64,000 nucleotides of DNA from Phenylobacterium sp. LH3H17 (GCF_024298925.1 NZ_CP101283.1:2919001-2983000), one strand, 5' to 3'; positions 1-8,372 are shown, counted from the first letter of the stretch. Numbers and translations: made by a program. The notes: generated by a model from the sequence alone, not told the origin.

Positions 1-357
1 CTCGGCGGAGAGCTGCTCGCTGCGGATGAACTGGCGATAGGCCGCCCCCACCGTGCCGGGTGCGAAGGCGTCCAGCCAGGCGTCGTCCATCAGCTTGTCG
101 ATCAACTCGACCCGTTCATAGGCCATGCGCCCGCCCTGCGGCGTGGTCAGCAGGCGCTCATAGCCCTTGGCCGTCGAGTTCCCGCTGAGCGCGCGCATGA
201 TCTCGAACACCTGGCCGGTGTCTTCCTTGTCGTTCAGCAGGCGCTGCAACGCCTTCAGCGCCACGCCCCACTGGAGCCTGGGCTTAGCCATGGGCGTCGT
301 GGCCGGATCGGCCTGGCGCTGGTAGCGGACGTCGAAAGAGTCGGCGGTCATGGCCAT
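1..357 (-). CDS. Coq4-family ubiquinone biosynthesis protein (partial, 3' end outside window)
   Basis: Only the N-terminal 119 codons lie in the window; the reading frame runs off the left edge. The protein begins MAMTADSFDV and continues with a QVFEIMRALSG segment and a GRMAYERVELIDKL segment. These match my memory of bacterial Coq4-like proteins, which support assembly of ubiquinone biosynthesis (known in yeast, inferred here). Two in-frame ATGs, at 357 and 351, are equally possible starts. A palindrome TGACG-N4-CGTCA lies 39-52 bp upstream and recurs at two other genes in this window, so the gene is probably under a dedicated repressor or activator. Family assignment is by pattern recognition only. 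Confidence 0.75.
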   Translation of the reverse strand, partial: MAMTADSFDVRYQRQADPATTPMAKPRLQWGVALKALQRLLNDKEDTGQVFEIMRALSGNSTAKGYERLLTTPQGGRMAYERVELIDKLMDDAWLDAFAPGTVGAAYRQFIRSEQLSAE

Positions 358-395
358 GGGGAGCAGCCTCCAGGAAACAGCGTTCGGATCGAAAA

Positions 396-409
396 TGACG
401 CCAGCGTCA
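396..409. promoter_or_regulatory. Palindromic operator TGACG-N4-CGTCA upstream of coq4-like gene
   Basis: Perfect inverted repeat TGACG-CCAG-CGTCA, extended by one more A/T pair on each side, with a CTTTTT tail on the right. It sits between the divergent coq4-like gene (start 357, minus) and the ribbon-helix-helix gene (start 486, plus). The same palindrome with the same 4-base spacer occurs at 51755 and 58544. Confidence 0.55.
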
Positions 410-485
410 TCTTTTTGCAAGCGACAATCCGGCATCCGGGCTGGGCGGTTGCGTCGGCGCCTCACCTGGCCCCACAAAGGCGACC

Positions 486-701
486 ATGCCGCGTCTTCGT
501 AAACGTTCCATCCTGTTGTCCGGCCACGCCACCTCGCTGGCCCTGGAGCCCGAGTTCTGGGAGGTGCTGGGCGAACTGGCGCGAACCGACGGCCTGAGCC
601 TGGCGGCCGTGATCGCCCGCATCGACGAGGGACGAGCGGAGCGCCCGCTCGCCTCGGCCTGCCGGGTCGCGGCCCTGGCCTTCGCCGCCAGGCGTTCCTA
701 G
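486..701 (+). CDS. Ribbon-helix-helix domain protein
   Basis: 71-residue basic protein. The N-terminal pattern RKRSILLSGHATSLALEPEF, followed by a helix beginning WEVLGELA and then LSLAAVIARID, fits the short RHH_4-type ribbon-helix-helix family common in Alphaproteobacteria: a beta strand with alternating polar residues, then two helices. Such proteins bind DNA as dimers, but the target of this family is generally unknown. The start is supported by an AAAGG Shine-Dalgarno 7 bp upstream. The gene is divergent from the coq4-like gene and shares its upstream region, including the palindrome at 396. Whether this protein binds that palindrome is speculation. Confidence 0.75.
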   Translation: MPRLRKRSILLSGHATSLALEPEFWEVLGELARTDGLSLAAVIARIDEGRAERPLASACRVAALAFAARRS

Positions 702-901
702 GTCTCGGGTTTGGCGTCGAGCAGCGGCGCGGGCTTGGACGCCGTCGGCGTGATCATGGCCGCGGTCGGCGGTCCCATGCCCTCACCCGCAGGCGTGGCG
801 GCGCGCAGGAGGAACATGAAGGCGAGCACGATGAGCGCGCCGAGCGCCACCCAGATGAACAAGGGGATCGGCTTGGATTCGCGGGGCCCCTCGTCATCCA
901 T
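698..901 (-). CDS. Small single-pass membrane protein, unknown function
   Basis: 67 residues with a short polar N-terminus, one clear transmembrane helix (about residues 13-32, IPLFIWVALGALIVLAFMFL) and a Pro/Ala/Thr-rich tail. It is the last of three tiny membrane-protein genes in a minus-strand run (1313-1128, 1123-905, 901-698) with 3-4 bp gaps, so it is probably cotranscribed. Its sequence is less like the other two, which resemble each other closely. The stop overlaps the end of the ribbon-helix-helix gene by 4 bp (convergent). I do not recognise a family. Confidence 0.6.
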   Translation of the reverse strand: MDDEGPRESKPIPLFIWVALGALIVLAFMFLLRAATPAGEGMGPPTAAMITPTASKPAPLLDAKPET

Positions 902-904
902 CGG

Positions 905-1123
905 CTATTTGGGGGTTGGAATGGGCGCGTTGGGCAACCTGGGCGCGTCTGGGATCGGCGGGACCTTGGGCAGGTTCACATCTACCTCGACGTTGCTGGG
1001 CAAGTGCGGCCTGGACAGGCCGCCGCCCGAATAGATGACGAAGGCGATCACGGCGACCGCCACGATCAGCCCGCCGACCAGGAAGGCCAGCCAAGGTGTA
1101 GAGGACTTTGAGTCGTCGGCCAT
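905..1123 (-). CDS. Small single-pass membrane protein, tandem paralogue of 1128-1313
   Basis: 72 residues. The N-terminus (MADDSKSSTPWLAFLVGGLI) aligns with that of the neighbouring gene: both begin MAD, carry a short polar stretch, an LAF(L/I)VGGL segment and a transmembrane helix ending in a YSGGG motif. After the helix comes a Pro-rich tail with DVNLPKVPPIPDAP, again parallel to DVNIKAPDISAPAKPG in the neighbour. It is a tandem duplication with a 4-bp gap to the gene upstream. The topology suggests a cytoplasmic N-terminus and a short periplasmic tail. Function unknown. Confidence 0.65.
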   Translation of the reverse strand: MADDSKSSTPWLAFLVGGLIVAVAVIAFVIYSGGGLSRPHLPSNVEVDVNLPKVPPIPDAPRLPNAPIPTPK

Positions 1124-1127
1124 GGCC

Positions 1128-1313
1128 CTAGCCCGGCTTGGCCGGCGCTGAAATATCGGGCGCCTTGATGTTCACATCCACGGACTTGGTGTCTCCGCCG
1201 CCGAAACCGCCGCCAGAGTACATGAAGAAGTCGATCACCGCGACCACGACCACCAGGCCGCCGACGATAAAGGCCAGGACGGGGGTGGCGCCGTTTCCGG
1301 AATTGTCGGCCAT
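1128..1313 (-). CDS. Small single-pass membrane protein, first of three tandem genes
   Basis: 61 residues counted from ATG 1313 (MADNSGNGATPVLAF), chosen over the longer frame starting at 1364 because the paralogue next door begins at the same MAD position. One transmembrane helix ends in FFMYSGGG. The tail contains a DVNIKAPDI motif shared with the paralogue. It is divergent from uvrD across about 100 bp, so a promoter for the three-gene run should lie at 1314-1417. I cannot assign a function. A role as a small regulator or scaffold of a membrane complex would be a guess. Confidence 0.65.
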   Translation of the reverse strand: MADNSGNGATPVLAFIVGGLVVVVAVIDFFMYSGGGFGGGDTKSVDVNIKAPDISAPAKPG

Positions 1314-1417
1314 GTCTTTCTCCCTTGGTGTCACAGCTAAGCTCGGCGGAGAAACGAACCGCATTCGGACGGGTTCCGGGACTTAAGCCACGCGGCGTCT
1401 GTGCTACATATGTTCCG

Positions 1418-3754
1418 ATGTCGTCCTTTGAATCAGCTCCCCTGCCCGCGCAACGCGTCAGCGACCTGGCCCGTGTCAGCGGCCCCGACTATCTCCAGGG
1501 CCTGAATCCCGAACAGCGCGCGGCGGTCGAGGCCACCGACGGGCCGGTCCTGGTGCTGGCCGGCGCCGGCACCGGCAAGACCCGGGTGCTCACCACCCGG
1601 CTGGCCCACATCCTGGCGGTCGGCAAGGCCAGGCCCTGGGAGCTGCTGGCGGTCACCTTCACCAACAAGGCCGCCCGCGAGATGCGCGAGCGGATCACCC
1701 ACATCATCGGCCCCCAGGCCGAGGGCCTGCGCTGGCTGGGCACCTTCCACTCCATCGCCGCCCAGATCCTGCGGCGTCACGCCGAGCTGGTGGGGCTGAA
1801 GTCGAACTACACCATCCTCGACACCGACGATCAGGAGCGGCTGATCAAGCAGGTGCTAGAGGCCGAGAACATCGACGCCAAGCGGTGGACGCCCAAGACC
1901 CTGGCCGGGATGATCGACAACTGGAAGAACCGCGGCCTGACCCCCGAGCGCCTGCCGCCCGGCGAGGGCGCGGAGTTCGGCCCCAACAAGGGCCAGAGGC
2001 TCTACCAGCTCTACCAGGACCGGCTGAGGGTGCTGAACGCCTGCGACTTCGGCGACCTGCTGCTGCACAACCTGACCATCTTCATGAACCACGCCGACGT
2101 GCTGGCGGAGTTCCACGACCGGTTCAAATACATCCTGGTCGACGAGTACCAGGACACCAACGTCGCCCAGTACCTGTGGCTGCGGCTGCTGGCCCAGAAG
2201 CGCCAGAACGTCTGCTGCGTGGGCGACGACGACCAGTCGATCTATGGCTGGCGCGGCGCCGAGGTGGACAACATCCTGCGCTTCGAGCGCGACTTTCCAG
2301 GCGCGACCGTGATCCGCCTGGAGCGCAACTACCGCTCCACCAGCCACATCCTGGCCGCCGCCTCGGGGCTGATCAGCGCCAACAAGGGCCGCCTGGGCAA
2401 GACCCTGTGGACCCAGGCCAACGACGGCGAGAAGGTCGTGGTGCGCGGGGTCTGGGACGGCGAGGCCGAGAGCCGGCTGATCGCCGAGGAGATCGAGCGC
2501 GCCAGGAAGGGCGGGACCGAGAAGGAGCCCCGCAAGTTCCGCGACATGGCCATCCTGGTCCGCGCCTCCTTCCAGATGCGCGCCTTCGAGGACCGGTTCA
2601 TCCTGCTGCAGATCCCCTATGTGGTGATCGGCGGTCCGCGGTTCTTCGAGCGCGCCGAGATCCGCGACGTCCACGCCTATCTCCGGCTGATCCAGTCGCC
2701 CGACGACGACCTGGCCTTCGAGCGGATCGTGAATGTCCCCAAGCGCGGCATCGGCGACACCACGGTCCAGAAGCTGCTGCAGATGGCCCGTGTGGCCGGG
2801 ATTCCCGTGATGGAGGCCGCCCGCCAGGTGGTCCTCACCGACGAACTGGCCGCCCGCACGCGCACGGCGCTGTCGAACTTCCTGCGCGACATGGATCGCT
2901 GGCGGGCCCTGTCGCGCGAGACGCCGCACCCGCGCCTTACCGAGCAGGTGCTGGAGGAGAGCGGCTATACCGACGCGCTCCGCCTGGACAAGACGCCCAC
3001 CGCCCAGGGCCGGCTGGAGAACCTGAAGGAACTGGTTCAGGCCATGGGGGCCCACGAGACCCTCGAGGCCTATCTGGAACACGTCTCCCTGGTGATGGAG
3101 CTGGACCGGGGGCCGCAGGCGGACTCGGTGCAAATCATGACCCTGCACTCAGCCAAGGGCCTGGAATTCCCCCTGGTCTTCCTGCCCGGTTGGGAGGAAG
3201 GCGTCTTCCCCTCCCAGCGCAGCATGGACGAGAAGGGCGACAAGGGTCTCGAGGAGGAACGCCGCCTGGCCTATGTGGGCATCACCCGGGCGCGGGAGGA
3301 GGCCCGCATCTCCTTCGCCGCCAACCGCCAGGTCTATGGCCGCTGGACCAGCCAGCTGCCCTCGCGCTTCGTCGACGAACTGCCCCTGGCCAATGTCGAG
3401 GCCACCTCCGAGACCGGCTACTACGGCGGCGGCCCGGGCATGCAGCAGCACGGCAGCCGCTGGGACGAGACCCCCAGCTTCGGCGCGGGCTACTCGTCCC
3501 CAGGCTGGAAGCGCGCCCAGGAACGCAACTACCACGGCAGCCACCCCGGCCGCGGCGCGGTGATCGAGGGCGAGGGCCGGCTGGTCGCCGTCTCAGACGC
3601 CTCGGCCGCCAGCGTCTACAAGCGCGGCGACCGGGTCTTCCACCTGAAGTTCGGCTACGGCGCGGTGAAGAGCGTCGACGGCAACAAGCTCACCGTGGTC
3701 TTCGAGAAGGCCGGCGAGAAGAAGGTGATCGATAGCTTCGTCGAGAAGGGCTGA
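1418..3754 (+). CDS. uvrD: ATP-dependent DNA helicase UvrD/PcrA
   Basis: 778-residue superfamily 1A helicase that unwinds 3'-5' in nucleotide excision and mismatch repair. Motifs visible in order are Q-motif LNPEQRAAV, Walker A AGAGTGKT, motif Ib GTFHSIAAQILRRH, Walker B VDEYQDTN, motif III GDDDQSIYGWRGA, motif IV LERNYRS, motif V TLHSAKGLEFPLVFLPG and motif VI AYVGITRARE. The C-terminus has a PcrA-type small domain (residues about 735-778, FHLKFGYGAVKSVDGNKLTV) that in PcrA/UvrD contacts RNA polymerase. ATG 1418 is preferred to the upstream frame start at 1325, which overlaps the promoter region shared with the divergent small membrane proteins. Confidence 0.95.
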   Translation: MSSFESAPLPAQRVSDLARVSGPDYLQGLNPEQRAAVEATDGPVLVLAGAGTGKTRVLTTRLAHILAVGKARPWELLAVTFTNKAAREMRERITHIIGPQAEGLRWLGTFHSIAAQILRRHAELVGLKSNYTILDTDDQERLIKQVLEAENIDAKRWTPKTLAGMIDNWKNRGLTPERLPPGEGAEFGPNKGQRLYQLYQDRLRVLNACDFGDLLLHNLTIFMNHADVLAEFHDRFKYILVDEYQDTNVAQYLWLRLLAQKRQNVCCVGDDDQSIYGWRGAEVDNILRFERDFPGATVIRLERNYRSTSHILAAASGLISANKGRLGKTLWTQANDGEKVVVRGVWDGEAESRLIAEEIERARKGGTEKEPRKFRDMAILVRASFQMRAFEDRFILLQIPYVVIGGPRFFERAEIRDVHAYLRLIQSPDDDLAFERIVNVPKRGIGDTTVQKLLQMARVAGIPVMEAARQVVLTDELAARTRTALSNFLRDMDRWRALSRETPHPRLTEQVLEESGYTDALRLDKTPTAQGRLENLKELVQAMGAHETLEAYLEHVSLVMELDRGPQADSVQIMTLHSAKGLEFPLVFLPGWEEGVFPSQRSMDEKGDKGLEEERRLAYVGITRAREEARISFAANRQVYGRWTSQLPSRFVDELPLANVEATSETGYYGGGPGMQQHGSRWDETPSFGAGYSSPGWKRAQERNYHGSHPGRGAVIEGEGRLVAVSDASAASVYKRGDRVFHLKFGYGAVKSVDGNKLTVVFEKAGEKKVIDSFVEKG

Positions 3755-3829
3755 CGATTTTCTTCGTGCGCCGGGGGCGGAAGGCCTCCAAGGTGACGCC
3801 TCATTGCACCCGCCACCCCAGGGAAATTC

Positions 3830-4732
3830 ATGCCCCAGATCACCGCCAACGGCATTCCGCTGCACTATGAGCTCCACGGCCCCGAGAGCGGCGAGCCGCT
3901 GTTGCTGATCATGGGCCTGGGCGCCCAGATGACCCGCTGGCCGCCGGCCTTGGTGGCCGAGCTGGCGGGGCGTGGCTACCGGGTGGTGCAGTACGACAAC
4001 CGCGATGTCGGCCTGTCCCACAAGCTCGACGAGGCCGGCGCCCCGGACATGCAGGAGGTCTACAAGGCCCTGATGTCGGGCCAGAAGCCGCCGGTGGCCT
4101 ACATCCTCTCCGACATGGCCGCCGACGGGGTCGGCCTGATGGACGCGCTCGGCTTCGAGCGCGCCCACGTCGTCGGCGCCTCCATGGGTGGAATGATCGC
4201 TCAGATGATCGCCGCCGAGCATCCGAGCCGGGTGCTGTCCCTGACCTCGATCATGTCGACCACCGGCAACCCGTCCCTGCCCCCCGCCAAGCCCGAGGCC
4301 ATGGAGCGGCTGACCCAGCGGGGACCGAGCCCGTTGGAGGACCTGGAAGGCTTCCTGGACCATGGCGTCACCGGCGCCCGGATCATGAACGGGCCCAACT
4401 ACCAGGCCGACGAGACCGAACTTCGGGCCAGCCTGAAGTCCGATTTCGAGCGCTCGTACTATCCCGTGGGCTTCGCGCGGCAGATGGCCGCCGTGGTGGC
4501 CAGCGGCGACCGGCGCGCGGCGCTCGCCGCCATCACCGCCCCCACCGTGGTGGTCCACGGCGCCGACGATCCCCTGGTGCCGCCCACCGGCGGCGAGGAT
4601 ACCCACGCGACCATTCCCGGCGCCGAGCTGCACATCCTGCCGAACATGGGCCACAACCTGCCCAAGCCACTGATCGGAGCGCTGTGCGACCTGATCGAGC
4701 GGGCCACCGCGCGGGCCCGGGCGGCGGCCTAG
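3830..4732 (+). CDS. Alpha/beta-fold hydrolase
   Basis: 300 residues. The fold signature is complete: oxyanion region LLIMGLGAQMTRW, strand and helix with YDNRDVGLS, nucleophile elbow GASMGGMIAQ (Ser about residue 117), acid loop VVHGADDPLVP and catalytic His in LPNMGHNLPKP. It resembles bacterial serine esterases and hydrolases of unknown substrate and is probably cytoplasmic (no signal peptide). It converges on the next gene and its stop shares a CTAG with that gene's stop. It follows uvrD by 75 bp without an obvious terminator. Confidence 0.85.
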   Translation: MPQITANGIPLHYELHGPESGEPLLLIMGLGAQMTRWPPALVAELAGRGYRVVQYDNRDVGLSHKLDEAGAPDMQEVYKALMSGQKPPVAYILSDMAADGVGLMDALGFERAHVVGASMGGMIAQMIAAEHPSRVLSLTSIMSTTGNPSLPPAKPEAMERLTQRGPSPLEDLEGFLDHGVTGARIMNGPNYQADETELRASLKSDFERSYYPVGFARQMAAVVASGDRRAALAAITAPTVVVHGADDPLVPPTGGEDTHATIPGAELHILPNMGHNLPKPLIGALCDLIERATARARAAA

Positions 4733-5115
4733 GCCTTCCGGCCTTTCGTCAGCCGGGCGGCGAGCAGGCCGACCCCGGCGATGACGGCGACCCCGGCCCC
4801 GACCAGGGCCAGGCCTCCGACTCCGCGATGGGCCTCGATCACGGGTGGCGCCTCCACCACCTTGGGGAGGCCTGCGGTGGCGTCGCGGTGAAATGTCACC
4901 GTGCCCTCGGCACGATCCAGGTCGCCGGCCCGCCAGCCGTGGTCCAGCCATGCGCGATGGTGCGGCTTGTCGCTCGCCCCGCCCCACCAGGCGGCCTGCT
5001 GGGCGGCCTTGGGCAGGGGAAAGCCCAGCACGTCCTCGATCTCGGCCAGAGTCGGGCGCCATTGGTCGCCGGCCTCGCGCGCCAGCCGTTCGGACAAGGG
5101 AAGGTACTTGTTCAT
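4729..5115 (-). CDS. DUF7662-like protein with C-terminal transmembrane segment
   Basis: 128 residues from ATG 5115 (MNKYLPLSERLAREAG). The N-terminal half, with FAEIE-like TLAEIEDVLGFPLP, AWWGG, AWLDHGWR and GTVTFHR, resembles the small DUF7662 family by memory. That family is thought to be a nucleic-acid- or restriction-associated module, with no established function. The C-terminus has a Gly/Ala/Val transmembrane helix (about residues 103-121) followed by RLTKGRKA, so the domain is probably tail-anchored. The longer upstream frame to 5358 is antisense to the next gene and was not used. The stop codon overlaps that of the hydrolase within a CTAG. Confidence 0.65.
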   Translation of the reverse strand: MNKYLPLSERLAREAGDQWRPTLAEIEDVLGFPLPKAAQQAAWWGGASDKPHHRAWLDHGWRAGDLDRAEGTVTFHRDATAGLPKVVEAPPVIEAHRGVGGLALVGAGVAVIAGVGLLAARLTKGRKA

Positions 5116-5209
5116 GACGCCCCCTCTACACCCAACATGTCCCTCCTCGCGAGCCTGTGAGGCGAGCAAGCCTTGAACCCGGACCGCATTCGAGCGCTTG
5201 TAGGCCGTG

Positions 5210-5710
5210 ATGAAACGCTGGACGCCCGTCATAGATCGATCGGCCGCCATTGGCGTGGCGCTGATGACCGTGGTCGGCATCGGCGCCGGCTTGGCCATGA
5301 AGCCGTCGGCGCGCGAGCTCATTGGCCCCGAAGGTCCGCAGACCCTGATGCCGGTCACGGGCGAACGAGTGCAGGACGCCGGCGGCCAATCGGCGTTTGC
5401 GGCCTATAAATACGGCATCCCCGACTGGGTGATCGGCACCGACTGGCTGCAACGCGACATCCAGGAGATCCCGGTCGAGACCGAGAGCGCCGACTATCAG
5501 CCTGAGCCGTATGAGCCTCCGGAGTTCGTGCCCATCGCCGAGCGCGAGCCGGAGCCGGACTATGTGCCGCCGCCGCGGCGCTATCCGTCCATGGATGGCG
5601 ACATCTATGCCGTGGCGCCCGACCCGGCCCAGGCCCTGGAGCCGCCGCAGCCTCCCGAGCCGCCCCAAGCCCTTGAGCCTCCGGAAGCCCCCGAGCCGCC
5701 GCCCGCCTGA
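5210..5710 (+). CDS. Exported or anchored Pro-rich protein, unknown function
   Basis: 166 residues from ATG 5210. The N-terminus MKRWTPVIDRSAAIGVALMT, followed by a hydrophobic Gly/Ala-rich stretch, looks like a signal anchor. The middle (YGIPDWVIGTDWLQRDIQEI) is the only part with ordered character. From about residue 90 to the end it is dominated by Pro and Glu (PEPYEPPEFVP, EPPQPPEPPQ), a low-complexity periplasmic spacer. It lies immediately upstream of prmA with a 42-bp gap. No family recognised. Confidence 0.6.
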   Translation: MKRWTPVIDRSAAIGVALMTVVGIGAGLAMKPSARELIGPEGPQTLMPVTGERVQDAGGQSAFAAYKYGIPDWVIGTDWLQRDIQEIPVETESADYQPEPYEPPEFVPIAEREPEPDYVPPPRRYPSMDGDIYAVAPDPAQALEPPQPPEPPQALEPPEAPEPPPA

Positions 5711-5752
5711 AGCCCCCTCGCCTTTCGGGCGCCGGCGCTCTAAAGGCTGCGG

Positions 5753-6619
5753 ATGACCGAAGACGCCCTCCAGATCATCGCCCGCGGCCCCCGCGCCGTC
5801 GCCGAGTCCGCCGCCGAGGCGATCGACGCCGACCCGATGCTGGAAGGCGTCACCTACTCCATCCTGGAAGAGGACGAGGACCACGACGTCTGGCGCATCG
5901 ACGCCTTCCCCACCTCGACCGAGGAAGCCGACGGCCTGATCGCCGCCCTGGCCGGGTTCTCCAAGCTCAAGACCATCGTTGAGAAGCTGGCCGACGCCGA
6001 CTGGCTTGCCATGGCGCTGTCGGGCCTGCCGCCGGTCCGCGCCGGGCGGTTCTTCGTATTCGGCGCCCACGACACGGGCCGCGCGCCGGTCAATGCGGTC
6101 AATCTGCGGATCGAGGCTGGGGCGGCCTTCGGCACCGGCCACCATGGCACCACCGTCGGCTGCCTGTTCGCCTACGATCAGCTCATCAAGGCGCGGCGCT
6201 TCGACCGGGTTCTGGACGTCGGCGCCGGCACGGGGGTCCTGGCCATCGCCGCGGCGCGCACCGGCAGCCGCAAGGCGGTCGGCACCGACATCGACGCCCC
6301 CTCGGTGAGGATCTCCCGCGAGAACGCCAAGCTTAACCAGGCGGACGCCCGTTTCGTCCACGCCTCCGGCCTGGGCCACCGGCTGGTGCGCGAGGCCGCG
6401 CCCTACGACCTGGTGTTCGCCAACATCCTGGCCGCGCCGCTCGTGGCCCTGTCGCAGGACATCAAGGGCGCGCTAAAGCCCGGTGGAACCGCGATCCTCT
6501 CGGGCCTGCTACGCACCCAGGAGCGGCGGGTGTTCGCCGCCTACCGCTCGCGCGGGTTCCGGCTGCATCGTCGCATCCACCGTGACGCCTGGGCCACCCT
6601 GGTCTTGCGCCGGGCCTAG
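5753..6619 (+). CDS. prmA: Ribosomal protein L11 methyltransferase PrmA
   Basis: 288-residue class I SAM-dependent methyltransferase that trimethylates ribosomal protein L11. The N-terminal substrate domain is followed by the PrmA hallmark [12 protein letters not shown] (about residues 128-139) and motif [17 protein letters not shown]. Then come the acidic residue in [10 protein letters not shown] and the substrate pocket NILAAPL, where most PrmA proteins also have NIL. Length is normal for the family. The gene is isolated between two small proteins of unknown function. Confidence 0.9.
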   Translation: MTEDALQIIARGPRAVAESAAEAIDADPMLEGVTYSILEEDEDHDVWRIDAFPTSTEEADGLIAALAGFSKLKTIVEKLADADWLAMALSGLPPVRAGRFFVFGAHDTGRAPVNAVNLRIEAGAAFGTGHHGTTVGCLFAYDQLIKARRFDRVLDVGAGTGVLAIAAARTGSRKAVGTDIDAPSVRISRENAKLNQADARFVHASGLGHRLVREAAPYDLVFANILAAPLVALSQDIKGALKPGGTAILSGLLRTQERRVFAAYRSRGFRLHRRIHRDAWATLVLRRA

Positions 6620-6701
6620 GGGTCGCCGGAACCGCTCGCCCGCGGTCACGTTCCTCCGACCGAAGCGTGGCCGCGCGGCCCGCATCCTAGGAGGAATACC
6701 A

Positions 6702-7148
6702 ATGGCAGATCCCAACGAGCCGTATGTCGAGAAGACCATAATCGAAGGACCGGCGACGGTCCGCCGCGAGGAAGTCCGCACAGTCGGCGCGACCGGCGGC
6801 AACAACGCCGGCTGGTGGATCGCCGCCCTGGTGGCGATCATCGCCGTCGTCGGCCTGTTCTTCGTGTTCAACAGCTCGACCACGGACGAGAGCGACTTGA
6901 TGACGGCGCGCGAGAGCGGCCGCACCGAGGCCACGCTCGAAGCCGCCACCGCCCAGGCCCAGACCGCCGCGGCCGACGCCAGCGCCGCCTCGCGTGACGC
7001 CGCCGCCGGCGTGGCCAGCGCCACCCGTTCCGCCGCCGAAAACGCCAGCGCCGCGGCCGAGCGTTCGGCTCAGGCCGCCGAGAGCGCCGCTGCCAGCGCC
7101 GGTGACGCCGCCGCCAGCGCCGTCGAGCCGGTCGCTCCGCCGAACTAG
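6702..7148 (+). CDS. Ala-rich single-pass membrane protein, unknown function
   Basis: 148 residues from ATG 6702, which has an AGGAGG Shine-Dalgarno 7 bp upstream; the longer frame from 6483 overlaps prmA and was rejected. A polar N-terminus (EPYVEKTIIEGPATVRREEV) precedes one transmembrane helix (about residues 37-55, WIAALVAIIAVVGLFFVF). After this comes an Ala/Ser/Glu-rich tail of about 85 residues with AAA-spaced charged residues, probably a long helix or coiled coil in the periplasm. The stop overlaps the stop of the convergent acetyltransferase in a CTAG. Function unknown. Confidence 0.7.
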   Translation: MADPNEPYVEKTIIEGPATVRREEVRTVGATGGNNAGWWIAALVAIIAVVGLFFVFNSSTTDESDLMTARESGRTEATLEAATAQAQTAAADASAASRDAAAGVASATRSAAENASAAAERSAQAAESAAASAGDAAASAVEPVAPPN

Positions 7149-7705
7149 TCCGTCCTGACGCGGCGGGCCGCCCACTCCTGCGCCAGCACGGCGTAGAGGT
7201 GGGTGTCCCGCCAGCGGCCCTTGACCTGGACGTCCTGCAGGAACGTCCCCTCCCGCCGCATGCCGATCTTCTCCATCACGCCGAACGAGCCGGCGTTGCG
7301 CACGTCGCAGGTCGCCCAGATCCGGTGCAGGCCGAACCGCTCGAACCCCAGTTGCAGCATCGCCCCCGCCGCCTCCGCGCCATATCCCCGCCGCCAGTAC
7401 CCGCTGTGCAGGCTGTAGCCCAGGTCGGCGTTCTGGCTTCCCTGGCACGACAGCCGGATCGAACCGATGAGCCGGTCCTCGTCGGCCACGACGACCGCGA
7501 GGTTCAGGGCCAGGCGTACAGCCTCGGCCTGAGCGGTCAGCCAGCGGTCCAGGGCCTCTCGCGTCTGGTCGATCGTATTCGGGCCCCAGTCCATGAACCG
7601 CGCCACCGCCTCGTCGATGGCGTATTCGTGGATGGCGTCGAAGTCGTCCGCGCGGACGTCGCGCAGCAGCAGCCGTTTAGTGCGTATGGGGAAATCGGTG
7701 GTCAT
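7145..7705 (-). CDS. GNAT-family N-acetyltransferase (RimJ/RimL-like)
   Basis: 186 residues from ATG 7705. The layout is that of RimJ/RimL-type acetyltransferases: RTKRLLLRDVRADDFDAIHE at the N-terminus, LGYSLHSGYWRRGYGAEA (acetyl-CoA-binding motif A, RRGYG) and the C-terminal NAGSFGVMEKIGMRREG followed by the VKGRWRDTHLYAVLAQEW end. Such enzymes acetylate N-terminal or small-molecule amines; the substrate cannot be told here. The upstream in-frame extension to 7894 lacks family sequence and was not used. Confidence 0.85.
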   Translation of the reverse strand: MTTDFPIRTKRLLLRDVRADDFDAIHEYAIDEAVARFMDWGPNTIDQTREALDRWLTAQAEAVRLALNLAVVVADEDRLIGSIRLSCQGSQNADLGYSLHSGYWRRGYGAEAAGAMLQLGFERFGLHRIWATCDVRNAGSFGVMEKIGMRREGTFLQDVQVKGRWRDTHLYAVLAQEWAARRVRTD

Positions 7706-7903
7706 CTGAGCTCTCCGTGGGTCACGCCTACGGACGGGCTCGTTTCCTCGACCCCGGCCGGCTTGGCAGGGGTCGTGGGTCTTATCGGAGCAGGCGGTCA
7801 GCCCACGCGAAGACGCACGGCCCCGTAGGGACCGCAGGAATTCGAGAGGATGGCGGCGCTGCGCATGGCGTTTCCATAGCCCAGCTCCGGCCAAAAGGCC
7901 AGA

Positions 7904-8248
7904 TCAGGCGATGGCTGGTTTGGCGTCCAAGGCCTGCATCCAGTGGCGCAGGCGTTCCTTGAGCCAGGTGTCGCGCCCGATGCCGGTCATCTCCTCGTCG
8001 TCCAGCGCCTCGACGATGGCGTAGACCACCCCTGCCTCGCCATGCGCGTTCCAGGCCGCCTGCAGGGTGCGGTTGCGGTGAGACCCGTGGCGCAGGGAGA
8101 ACATGATGCTGTTGACCTGGGCGTCGATGGCTCGCGAATTGCCGACCCAGGTCTCGCCGGTCGCCGCGCAGGTCAGGCTGTAGACGCCCGGGCGGCTCCT
8201 GATTTCCTTGTAGTCGCGGACGAGATCGCGGCGGCGGGACTTTTCCAT
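7904..8248 (-). CDS. GIY-YIG nuclease-like protein (degenerate core)
   Basis: 114 residues from ATG 8248. PGVYSL (about residues 20-25) and TWVG (about 33-36) stand where the GIY and YIG triads lie. An arginine-rich helix follows (SLRHGSHRNRTLQAAW) and then a conserved-looking VYAIVEAL strand. This fits a small stand-alone GIY-YIG subfamily common in Proteobacteria. Both triads are altered (GVY and WVG), so nuclease activity is uncertain. The gene is divergent from the MFS transporter gene. Confidence 0.7.
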   Translation of the reverse strand: MEKSRRRDLVRDYKEIRSRPGVYSLTCAATGETWVGNSRAIDAQVNSIMFSLRHGSHRNRTLQAAWNAHGEAGVVYAIVEALDDEEMTGIGRDTWLKERLRHWMQALDAKPAIA

Positions 8249-8372
8249 GCGCACAGGATGCAGCTTACCGCGTCGCCTGTCAATTATACCCGGATAAAAT
8301 AGACACCGCCTCTTTGGTCCGTGGACGGATGGGGGCATGGTCGAGCCTCGTGGATTCGGGAGGCGGGACGAG

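Noticed and set aside
1885..3735. Long frames overlapping uvrD in another frame (1885-3735) and on the other strand (1856-3148)
   Set aside because: Composition is Arg/Gly/Pro- or Gly/His-rich with no domain, typical of GC-rich shadows of a conserved gene.
5560..5710. Pro/Glu repeats as a CRISPR-like or tandem DNA repeat array
   Set aside because: The repetition is in amino acid composition of a low-complexity tail; the DNA units vary in length and sequence.
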